Shown one piece after another: positions 54,248 to 64,000 of a stretch of DNA of 64,000 nt. The stretch spans positions 14,440,001 to 14,504,000 of the forward strand of contig JAZGTH010000006.1 of assembly GCA_036877525.1 (NCBI GenBank). The letters run 5' to 3'. Source of the DNA: Chromobotia macracanthus (taxonomy: Eukaryota; Chordata; Actinopteri; Cypriniformes; Botiidae). The first letter of the stretch is position 1, and each line of letters begins with the position of its first letter. A model generated the notes under the pieces. The model was not told where the DNA came from, did not search any database, and was given only the letters and a program-made list of their open reading frames with translations. The translations under genes were made by a program, and so were the position numbers.

Positions 54248-55701
54248 AAGCTCTGGAAAAAAGAGGCCACTCCAAATTTTCCTTAAATCAGCATCTCTAC
54301 ATTTATGGCAATTATTCCATTCCAGTGTCTGTTGAATTCCAACACAGGCACATCTCATTCTGCTTAGTGAAGTACTGATTAAGTGGTCACCTGAACCTAA
54401 ATGAAATATCATTTAACAAGAAACAGTATAGAAAACATGGTTGTGGTCATCACTATCCTCTTGCAATAGGTCCAGCTGAATGGCAAAAACAGTGTTAGTA
54501 GAACCTTAAAAGTCGTATCAAATAATACCCGGTGACTATGGCAAAGCAGTTCAAAAAGGTTTTTAAATGAGGAAAAGATCAGAAAAATTCTGGCTTTACT
54601 AGCAGAGGGATACAGTGAGCGTCAGGTTGCCTCCATCCTAAATTTCAAAGACAGCGGTTCATATAAACAAGGTCAAGCTCCAGACACAGGGGACAACAAA
54701 ACTACAGATTTGTAGAGGCTAAAATAACTCTCTACTGAACAAGATAACCGCCAACTCATTCGAATGTCAGTCAAAAACCCCAGGATGACATCAAGTGACC
54801 TACAAAAAGAATGGCAAATAGCAGCTGGGGTGAAGTTCATGGCAAAGATGATTCAAAACAGGCTCCTGGAGGCAGGCTGAAGTCATGCAAAGCTAGAAAA
54901 AGCCCTTCATCAATGAGAAGCAAAGAAGAGCTAGGCTGAGGTTTGCAAAAGATCATTGGACTGTAGAGGACTGGAGTAAGGTCACATTTTCTGATTTGTC
55001 CAATTTTCAGCTTTTCCCAACACCCACCTGGAGAGGCCTACAAGCCAGTGTCAAGCACCCACTGTAAAATCTGGTCGAGAATCTGTGATGATCTGGGGGT
55101 GCTGATCAACTTACTTTCTTCTGCTCTGCTCTACAATGTTCCCCACATCTGAGGATTGTTTTTTCCAGCAGACCAATGCTCCATGCCACAAAGCCAGGTC
55201 AATCGAGGTTTGGATGGAGGATCACCAGATCTCCAAGACCTAAACAATCTCCAGACACGAACCTCATTGAAAACCTCTGAAAGGTGATCAAAAGGAAGAG
55301 GGATGGTCACAAGCCATTAAACAAAGCTGAGCAGTTTGAATTTTTGCACCAGGAGTGGCATAAAGTCATCCAATAAGTGAAAGACTGGTGGAGAGCATGC
55401 CAAGATGCATGAAAGCGGTGATTAAAACAACAGGGTTATTTTTCCAAAGGAACTCTTCCTAAGATAAAACATAAGTATAAGATTAAAATTAGTATTTTGT
55501 GTTTTTTGTTGTTTTGACCAGAGTTCATTTTATGTGAATAAATGCTCTAAATGACATTGTTTATTAGGAATTTGGAAGAAATGTTGTTAGTAGGTTATAG
55601 AATAAAATTCATATTTGTTCATTTTATTTAAATACATACCTATAAAGAGTAAAACCAGAAAAAACGACAATTTTGCAGTGACTAAATTTTTTCCAGAGCT
55701 G
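54248..55701 (+). pseudogene. full-length but dead Tc1-like transposon
   Basis: Flanked by 14-bp perfect terminal inverted repeats (AGCTCTGGAAAAAA at 54249-54262 and its complement at 55687-55700), with TA outside. Between them is the outline of a transposase: the amino-terminal helix-turn-helix region (54530-54850), a middle part around 54930-55090, and the carboxy block with NLIENL-like text near 55255-55290 that should hold the last catalytic residue. Stops and frameshifts occur throughout. It belongs to the same group as 5355-6180. Confidence 0.85.
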
Positions 55702-56620
55702 TATACTACATATATACAATATATACACAGTCATGTTCTGTGTATAGACAAGGGCCATTAGCATTTGCTTGCCTATGAAAAGTGTTAATAGTTCCAAAAT
55801 CTATCTACAGACAAACAAGACTTACATTTACGAAATAACTTATATAAATTAAATTTAAACTTTTTTAAATTTAAAATTTAGGAAACTAATGTTGGATATT
55901 TTGACCAATGGGCTGGCTTATCCAGTGATTAAAAGGAAGCAGTGTTACGACTCTTCCATATAAATGTTCTCACATTAGAACAGCTTGTTACATTACTCAC
56001 TGAAATGCCCTCATAGATATGTTTGATTTTTTTGTCAGATATACACTACTACATTTCCAAAATTATGTGAATCCCCTTCACCTTAAGCTTCCTATATGGT
56101 ATAGTCCACACAGTTATGCATTTTTATACGTAATTATGTAAATATCTATATTTTTACAGTTGTATATACAGTACTTACTATGCACATGTTTGCATAACTC
56201 TTACACTTACACATCTTTAGGTAGTGTATTACTGAAATAGTTTGTTGTTCTAATTCTAATTGTTGTGTTATTTATATGGTATGTCAGTACTCAGAGCTCC
56301 AGAAAACCACAACGACTTAATTGTTCACGTGTGCACGCTTGCACAAAAAAGCTCAATCTAATTCCAAAATGAAAAACTGGCCTTAATTTACTCACCCTAA
56401 GGACATTTAAAATGACTCAAGGCAATTTTTTCATGTTGGTTGGTAAAACTTTTTTGCAAACTTTTTTTTGACTGAACAGCATAGCCAAACTAATTTCCCT
56501 TAATTTAAAAATAATGGCCTACAATGTAGCAAATATGGCTGTTGTGGTAAAGAAATTTCCCTTTCAGTAATTATGGGTGCCTTAATAGCACTGCATGCGG
56601 TTTTACAGCACCCCCGCAAA
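55702..56620. other. presumed intron, no gene
   Basis: AT-rich, without recognised repeats or coding sequence. Confidence 0.45.
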
Positions 56621-56716
56621 TAATCGAATTAGGGGTCAAGCCTCAAAGGGGATCCCTATTTTCCCCTTGTTTTCTTTTTTTCCCAGAAACTGTTTTCTTC
56701 TTCTTATTCCGCTCGA

Positions 56717-57497
56717 GTCTATAGCAGTCCATAGAACTGTACATAGGAAAGTTATGAAATTTGGCACACAGATAGAGGACAGTAGGAAATGAGTCTATCT
56801 CAAACTCTATAGCACCTAGATCCTAGAAACATAATTCTTTATCTGATTCCTTGGCTCATGGCGATTGAAACGCACCCCATGACATCGTTTTATGTCATTA
56901 AATTTTCCCACTATTTTGAAGTTTTTGAAAAAACTACTTTTTCAAACTCCTCCTACAGTGTTTCTTTGATATGCAGTCTATAGCAGTCCATAGAACTGTA
57001 CATAGGAAAGTTGTGAAATTTGGCACACAGATAGAGGACAGTAGGAAATCAGTCTCTATCTCAAACTCTATAGCACCTAGATCCTAGAAACATAATTCTT
57101 TATCTGATTCCTTGGCTCATGGCGATTGAAACGCACCCCATGACATCGTTTTATGTCATTAAATTTTCCCACTATTTTGAAGTTTTTGAAAAAACTACTT
57201 TTTCAAACTCCTCCTACAGTGTTTCTTTGATATGCAGTCTATAGCAGTCCATAGAACTGTACATAGGAAAGTTGTGAAATTTGGCACACAGATAGAGGAC
57301 AGTAGGAAATCAGTCTCTATCTCAAACTCTATAGCACCTAGATCCTAGAAACATAATTCTTTATCTGATTCCTTGGCTCATGGCGATTGAAACGCACCCC
57401 ATGACATCATTTTACGTCATTAAATTTTCCCACTATTTTGAAGTTTTTGAAAAACCTACTTTTTCAAACTCCTCCTACAGTGTTTCTTTGATATGCA
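56717..57497. repeat. three tandem copies of a 260-bp unit
   Basis: Units start at 56717, 56976 and 57237 (GTCTATAGCAGTCCATAGAA). Copies 2 and 3 are nearly identical. Copy 1 differs by a 2-base indel near GAGTCTATCTC, and copy 3 has CATCATTTTACGTC for CATCGTTTTATGTC. Local tandem duplication inside a dispersed repeat. Confidence 0.92.
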
Positions 57498-57760
57498 TCA
57501 TCTACAGACACCCCTGAAGTTATTAAAAGATTTTTGATTGGCCAATCTATTCTCGTACAGTGCGTGAACAAATATGATGAAGATCTTGGCAACACTTTGA
57601 TATATTGACACGAAAATTGGAATGTGTCATCACAGGCGTACCTTGGGGGTGCATGAACAGTTTCATCACAGCGCCACCTACTGGTACAGAAATAAAAAAC
57701 AGCTATTGTTGCTTATAACTTTTGAATGCTTTTATTCTATAATTATTCGATTATGCACGG
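57498..57760. repeat. unclassified dispersed repeat (CAGCGCCACCTA family)
   Basis: Closely parallels 50540-50690 (GTTTCATCACAGCGCCACCT, then CTTTTGAATGCTTT). It follows the tandem units directly, so the 260-bp unit probably belongs to the same composite element. Confidence 0.55.
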
Positions 57761-58369
57761 GAGAACGCAAACAAAATAAAGAGTCTATGTAATATATATA
57801 AACTAATCAATAAAGGTAAAGCAGCAAATACTACATCAATACAGACAAGTATAACATCACTATTTTGTCCTCTGTTCTGTATTTTGAATTGCTCCTACTC
57901 CTGCTCACAATTAACCACACCGGCTTTTGAGAAGATGCGTGCTCATGCTGTGGATGTGGAAGCGATGGAGTGCAAGTGCCTAGCAGATCTTGCAAGCTTA
58001 TGTTTTTTTTTGTTGACCATGTCCAAACTTTCACACTTGGACAAACTTGGATATGCTTCTAATATTTGAGCACATTTACCTAGTGGAGCAGTCATATAAA
58101 ATGGCTTAAACTCATGTTTTAAATAGGATGATCACTTCTGATTTCGTGCCTTTCATAATTAGCCTACCACAAACATCTGTCACAGACTGCATGACTTCAC
58201 AATCTTAGACTAATAGACTAATTAAAAGTTGTTAGCCTAAGCATTTTCTCAGTCAACTGATAGGGGCAGACCTACACTGCAGTTCTTGCAGTTGCTTTCC
58301 TTCCTTTACAGTTGGCTTGTCAACAGCATGGTTTTCCAGTTTCCGCGACAGCCCTAGTAACAAAACATA

Positions 58370-59675
58370 AATATAGCTGCAAGAAGCAATGATGCACTCA
58401 AGCACTACGACGGCGTCGCCATAAGGAGCTTCTCTGAAAACAATGCACAAAGGGCATTTGCAATTAACTGATAAATCACTTTGCATTTAAATAATAGTAG
58501 ACTATTTAAAGTCCATTTTAAGTGGCACTTCCTGCTGCGAGTTGGTGGTGCTATAATTCACAATAGCCACATCCATGTGATCAGCCCCCATGACCAAACA
58601 TACAGATCAAGTTTGAACGAAATCACTTAATGCACAGAAAAGATGACACATTAAATATTTTAATTATACATATATATATGTGTGTGTGTGTGTGTACCAA
58701 CTTTGGTGACTGTAGGCAAACTAACCCCATCACTTTAGTCAAAAGGGGGCGCTACAGAGCCCCCCACCACATTCTAAGCACCCTAAGTCTAAGCTTTGGC
58801 TAACGTCTAAAGACTGACCATGTTGATGTGTGTACTAAATTTCATTTCAACCTTATTAAACACCTCAAGTACACCTGAATATGGTTTTAAAGTTTGACGC
58901 ATTGCCATGGCAACAATTTTTAAGCTATCACAAATCCATTTAGAAAGTTATATTAGTCCAGGGTCTACATTATTTTGACTAAGGCTCAGCCCAGTACAAT
59001 AAACATATCTGCCAAGTCTGACATCAACCACTCAATGCATGCTGTAGATATTAGAGGCTTCCTGTTTCCCATTTTTCATCATAAATTTAACGCCTCGCCA
59101 AGGCAACACTGTTCGTTATATCAGGATATCAATAATTCTTTTACAATTCTGAATCTTCAATGTCTTGGCATGATGCTCACCAAGTTTGGTGCCAATTCCA
59201 TGAAACCCCTAGGAGTATTATTTAAAAGTTCACGATATGGCCTTTTCAGGAAATTCAAAATGGCCGATATCATGTTGGGCGTGGCTAAGGGGTGTCAGGT
59301 GTTTGGGTCAACATGACCGATACATGTACCAAATTTTGTACAGGTGCGTGCATGTATGTATATGCACTCTTTTTGTGCCACATATCAGGAGCGCTACTGA
59401 GCCCCCCTGCCCCACCCATGTCCCAGCCTTTGCCTGGCCCTAATAGCCAACAACTCTAACGTGTGTGCCAAATTTAAGGAGTTTTTGAGCATGTTAAAGG
59501 ACCTAGAAACCTTGAAAAAAGAATTAAATAATAATCCTAAGGAAAATAATAGGGCCCTTCGCAATTTTCAGTGCTTGGGCCCTAAAGAAAAAATAATAAT
59601 CCTTAAGAAAACATTAGGGCCCCAAGCACTTTGACTGCTTGGATGCAAGCAATGATGACGGGCCCAAACACTTAG
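58370..59675 (+). repeat. unclassified dispersed repeat (GGGCCC...AGCAC family)
   Basis: Contains CACTTCCTGCTGCGAGTTGG and GGGGGCGCTACAGAGCCCC, and ends near two related stretches with AGGGCCCTTCGCAATTTTCA and AGGGCCCCAAGCACTTTGAC. The 5' part matches the family at 8640-9260 in reverse. A short (GT)n run is at 58680-58695. No ORF of substance. Confidence 0.5.
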
Positions 59676-59729
59676 CAAAAAAAAAAAAACGATGCACAGT
59701 TGTCACATGCATTTATTTCAGTAAATAAC

Positions 59730-60104
59730 TGTTGAGTAGTAAAGTAGTAAAGTCTTTTGTGCCACACTTCCTGCTGCCAATTGGTTTCATTATAACTGTG
59801 ACTTACAACAGCCACATCATTGATCAACCAAACATATTTCCTGATATTGACAGAAATCACTCAATGCATACAGAAAATATGAGATACTTCTTGATTGCTT
59901 TGTCATGGGAACACTATTCGAGATATCAACAATCCATTCACAATTTAGCATCTTCATTGTCTTGTCATGATGCTCAAGTTTTCAAGTTTGGTGACAATCA
60001 CATGAAATCCCTAGGAGAACGTGTGTACCAAGTTTCTAGACTTTTTGGAGCATTTTAAGGGGACCAAAGACCCTGAAAGATGGCGACCAAAGGCGACTAG
60101 ATCT
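59730..60104 (+). repeat. second unit of the same repeat family
   Basis: CACTTCCTGCTGCCAATTGG and CTGTGACTTACAACAGCCAC align with 58530-58580 and with the complement of 9107-9165. It is cut off at about 60104, where the LINE starts. Confidence 0.5.
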
Positions 60105-60479
60105 TTTCTATAAGATGGCGCCGCCATGTTCGGATGCCGTCCTGGTTGCTCTGCTCAGACTGTGTTTTTATTTATTTACTTACAACTACTCTTACCTTTC
60201 ATACACATTACTTCTGCACTGATGACATACGACAGTAGAACACTTTAAACATCGGAAACCAACTTACTCACCTATTTACTGACGCTTTACCCACCGATCC
60301 GACATGGCCACCTGAGATTCTTCGCTCGGCAGGTGAGAACAATGGCCATGAGGAAGCTCCTCCAAGGCGACAGTACAAGAAACACAGAGGTAAACACGCT
60401 GGGGTTCACAACAGACTTAGGACCAGAGCACACAGACCACCTTTGCCCAGTATTCTGCTCACCAACGTCCAATCACTCA

Positions 60480-61107
60480 AGAACAAGATTGATGATCTCA
60501 GAGCCAGGATAAGATTCCAAAAGCGGACATAAGGGACTGTAACATTATCTGCCGGTCCGAAACATGGCTGACCCCTTCAGTACCGGATGAAGCTGTAACG
60601 CTGTCTGATAACTTTTCTGTTTTTCGGATAGAAAGGACTGTTGAGGCCGGTAAAAGCAGAGGTGGTGGGGTCTGTTTCATGATTAATAACAAATTGTGTG
60701 ACCCTAGGAACATTTCCACTCTGTCACGTTCCTTTTTGCCTCACCTGGAACACCTAACAATCATGTGCCACCCGTTCTACCTGCCTCGTGAGTTTACAGC
60801 GGTCATCGACATGGCTGTGTACATCCCTCCTCAAGCAGACACGGATCTGGCCCTGTCTAAGCTCCACGACACGCTCAGTGTCTGCCTAAACAACCACCCG
60901 GACGTGGCTATCATTAAGTTTTGTGACTTCAATAAAGCTAACCTTAGACAGTTAATGCCGAACTTTTACCAGCACATCTCCTGTCCAACAAGAGGGGGAA
61001 ATACATTGGATCACTGTTACACAATATTCAGAAATAGTTACAAAGCCAACTTGCTACCGGTGTTTGGAAAATCGGACCACGCCGCCATTTCCCTCATACC
61101 AGAATAG
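60480..61107 (+). pseudogene. LINE endonuclease domain
   Basis: The frame 60679-61107 shows RREF-like LPREFTAVIDMAVYIPPQ, a DFN-type motif (KFCDFNKAN, normally GDFN), then GGNTLDHCYT and GKSDHAAISLIP with the catalytic Ser-Asp-His. The upstream part (60480-60680) with the first catalytic residues is in other frames. The Gly of GDFN has become Cys. Confidence 0.8.
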
Positions 61108-61426
61108 AAACAAAAGCTTGTACGGGAAGCTCCTGAGAGGCGGGAGGTGAAACGCTGGTCCACCCAATCAGAGGCTGCGCCACAGGACGCGCTCGATGAC
61201 GTAGACTGGGACATGTTCTGGTCTAGCTCTGCCGACGTCAGTGAGTTTGTGGATGTAACTGTGAGCTTTGTTGGTATGCTTGTTGAGCAAGTAACACCCA
61301 CCATTACAATAAAAACATTCACAATGCACGCACAGCAGCGTACAACGCAGGACTCCTGTCGGGGGACATAAATGACTACAAGTTAACATGCTATGCTCTC
61401 CGAAGCGCAGTTAAAACTGTTAAACA

Positions 61427-62640
61427 ATGGTACAGAGAACGTGTGTCAATGAGTCCCTTGCCCAGTCAATTGCCTCTACCTGCTTCAAAAAATCTGTCAT
61501 TGTTCCATTGCCAAAAAACAACATGCCCTCCTGCCTAAACGATTATCGACCTGTGGCACTCACCTCACTAATCATGAAATTCTTTGAGAGCCTTATCAAG
61601 AACACCATCTGCTCCTCCATCACAACATCGGCCCCCTCCAGTTCGTCTATCACCCCAATAGGTCTACTGACGATGCTGTTTCCCACATTCTCAATGCCAC
61701 TCTCACACATACAGACAGCAATAAAGGAAATTATGTGAGACTGCTGTTCATAGACTACAGCTCAGCCTTCAACACAATAATCCCTCTTTGACTGGTCTCC
61801 AAACTGAGAGATCTAGGACTGAATTCCCAACTCTGCGAATGGGTTCTGGACTTCCTTTCATGCAGACCTCAGGTAGTGAGGGTGGGTCAGAACACCTCCA
61901 ACATCATCACCCTGAGTACAGGAGCCCCACAAGGTTGCGTTCTCAGTCCCCTGCTCTACTCACTGTATACATATGACTGCGTATCCTCTCACGACTCCAC
62001 ATCTATCATCAAGATGATACAGTGGTGATAGGCCTCATCTCCAACAACGAGGCTGCCTACCATGATGAAGTGGAGAAATTAACATTATGGTGCCAAGCTA
62101 ATTGTCTCTCTCTGAATGACAATAAAACCAAAGAAATGGTTGTTGATTTTAGCAGGAGGCAGCAGCAGACCTACTCCCCAGTAATCATCAATGGGACCCC
62201 TGTGGAGAAAGTGAGCAGCTATAAATATCTCAGTGTGACCATCTCTGAGGATTTAACATGATACGACCACATCCATATGGTCATCAAAAAAGCCAGACAA
62301 GGACTGTACCATTTGAGATTACTGAGGAAATTCAGTGTTTCCCCTAGGATCCTGAAAACTTTCTACACTGGGGCTGTAGAGAGTGTATTGACTCAGTGCA
62401 TCTCATCATGGTATGGAAACATATCAGTCAAAGATTGTAAAGCTCTTCAGAGAGTGGGGTGCTCAACTGAGCGTATCTATAGGATGGATCTCCCTTCTTT
62501 GGATCATATATACACCAGGCGATGCAAAGCTAGGGCTATTAAGCTCCTCAAAGACTCCACCCACCCTGGACACCGGCTGTTCATACTGCTACACTCAAGT
62601 AGACGCTTCCGGACCTTGATGGCTAAAACATAGAGACTCA
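61427..62640 (+). pseudogene. LINE reverse transcriptase, fragmented
   Basis: Polymerase pieces in successive frames: VIVPLPKNNMPSCLNDYRPV and ALTSLIMKFFESLIK (61490-61610), LLFIDYSSAFNTII (61743-61785, first catalytic Asp), GAPQGCVLSPLLYSLYTYD (61921-61977), then VIGLISNNEAAYHDEVEKL and CLSLNDNKTKEMVVDFS (62022-62155), and the carboxy end FYTGAVESVLTQCISSWYGN (62360-62420). The catalytic Asp pair should lie at about 62010, where a frameshift has removed the readable motif. Confidence 0.85.
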
Positions 62641-63008
62641 GGAGAAGCTTCTTCCCTTAGGCCATCAGACACTTGGACAAACATACACACTACATTTAAG
62701 TGACTCTGGTATAACATGCTAGTTATACCACTTTGCACACTGCATTCCACTTGCACACTGCACTTTATTATAATTTATATAATTCATCTACGCCATCCAC
62801 GTACGATTTATTCTGTTGATTACTGGCTACTAGGTTCCCCGCCCCCTTATTCCCCTACCTCCAACTGTATTTTTGTATTTTAAGTACTTTTAAATTTCTT
62901 GTGTTTTCACTTTTTAGTATTTATCTGTACAGTCTAACTGAGCATTCAGATACACATTTCACTGTATTCTATATAACTTGTATGTGACAAATAAATCTTG
63001 ACTCTTGA

Positions 63009-64000
63009 AAACCTTGAAAAACAAGGATACATTTAAAAAAAAAAAGAATAATCCTAAAGAAAACAATATTATTCAGTGTCATGTACAGATCGATTGTTTT
63101 CCTTTATAAGACTTTGTCTGGAACTGTGCAGATTAATTTTGTGTTGCCTTTATGTGCTGTTTTTGAATCTCAAATTGACTGCATTTGTGGACTACAATTT
63201 ATGAATTACTAAACCCCCCGGTTCCAACTAAAAATCTTCTTTACTGTTCTACTAAAGAAAAATACATTATGTATGGAATAAGGGTGAGTAAATTAACAGC
63301 TAAATTTAATTTTTGGGTAAACAACCACTTGGGTGAACTTATCCAAGAGTTATTTACTTAAAGGCACAGTATGTAAGATTTTCTATTAAAGTGTCCTAAA
63401 AACATTTGCACAGCGTTTTATAGAGTATTTGTTAATCCAGAGAAATTCACAATTTTAAATATTGCACCCTTTCTTGTCACTTGCTAAGTTGCTAATATCC
63501 ATAAGCTAGCCTTTTCAAAATTCTGTGGGACGTTCAAATGTACTTTTAGTATGATTGTTTTAAACAGGTGAAACTGTGCTTTATTATCCCACCATTTAAT
63601 TCAATAAATAAAGTGACATGTATGAGTAGTAATTTAGCATTAAACATTATGTTTCTTGTGGCTAATTATAATGCAATAAAATCATGTGATCACACTTAAT
63701 GTTATAAAACTTTATTAAAATTGGTTTTCTTTATTAAAATAAATTTAATTAAAATGTATTGTTTCCTCCATGAATATGATTTGTTAGTCCCATTGGACTG
63801 ATTTCCATCGGCAGTGGCGATGAAGAACACTTTGTCACAGCGTCCTTGAGCTGCACCTTTGTTACTGTTTTATATATGTGACTGACAATTAAACATTGTG
63901 TGTTTAACATTGATGGTAAATTTAAACAACTGCTGTTGAAACAAACTGTATAATTCCAGCACCCACACACAGTTTAGTAGCCACATCTTTCTGTTTACAG
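63009..64000. other. end of window, no gene
   Basis: AT-rich sequence without recognised features. No amino-terminal slc9a8 exon is visible on the minus strand. Confidence 0.45.

Larger units (their letters stand above)
60105..63008 (+). mobile_element. long Rex1/Babar-like LINE
   Basis: Nearly full length with a typical start (TATAAGATGGCGCCGCCATG), a 5' region, endonuclease, reverse transcriptase and a 3' end with AATAAATCTTGACTCTTGAA. It lies antisense to slc9a8 in its presumed first intron. Stops and frameshifts in every domain show that it is inactive. Confidence 0.85.

Noticed and set aside
56717..57497. regularly repeated units that might suggest a CRISPR array
   Set aside because: The units are 260 bases, contiguous and without unique spacers, in a vertebrate genome. 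It is a tandem duplication.
63749..63970. minus-strand frame that might be the missing slc9a8 amino-terminus
   Set aside because: It does not end in a donor in the right phase, lacks the expected hydrophilic and hydrophobic layout, and shows no similarity to what the family has there.
63977..64000. possible splice acceptor at the right edge (TTTCTGTTTACAG) on the plus strand
   Set aside because: No plus-strand gene is supported nearby and the following sequence is not available.

Overview
The window is nuclear DNA of a bony fish, most likely a cyprinid or close relative. The evidence is two split vertebrate genes with GT-AG introns, AT-rich non-coding DNA, tRNA-headed SINEs ending in the L2-type tail seen in carp and zebrafish SINEs, Tc1-like elements, L2 and Rex1/Babar-like LINEs, and gamma-type endogenous retroviruses. 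Nothing prokaryotic is present.

Genes. Both host genes lie on the minus strand. At the left edge is the 5' part of hmga1: a first coding exon (1718-1807, first AT-hook), a second (110-202, second AT-hook), and a CpG-richer promoter and 5' UTR zone at about 1830-2700. The rest of hmga1 lies left of base 1. From 10576 to 53016 runs slc9a8, the Golgi/endosomal and apical sodium/proton exchanger NHE8. Fourteen consecutive coding exons, from the first membrane segment to the stop codon, can be placed with matching phases and no missing block. The amino-terminal exon(s) and promoter are not seen and should lie right of 64000.

Mobile DNA. Between the two genes are a truncated Tc1 element (5355-6180), an L2 LINE (6185-8580) and an unclassified repeat. 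The 14.6-kb slc9a8 intron at 16441-31077 holds an L2 fragment, a degraded retrovirus (ERV A) split by a Rex1/Babar-like LINE, a long L2 with an SGNH-esterase ORF1, a solo LTR with a 5-bp target duplication, and an almost perfect 393-bp inverted duplication. The intron at 32163-35898 holds an unclassified repeat, a MITE and two SINEs. The intron at 37226-48083 holds a nearly complete provirus (ERV B, 40025-46294) with two LTRs, a polypurine tract and a 4-bp target duplication. The intron at 48143-52935 holds an internally deleted LINE. The region right of 53016 (presumed first intron) holds a full-length but dead Tc1 element, a triplicated 260-bp unit, unclassified repeats and a long Rex1/Babar-like LINE.

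No retroelement reading frame here looks able to work. All carry stops, frameshifts or lost domains. Most sizeable insertions inside slc9a8 lie antisense to it. The observations most worth a second look are the near-identical inverted duplication at 28281-30201, the in-frame fusion of LINE ORF1 with an endonuclease fragment at 24108-25247, and the asymmetric LTRs of ERV B.
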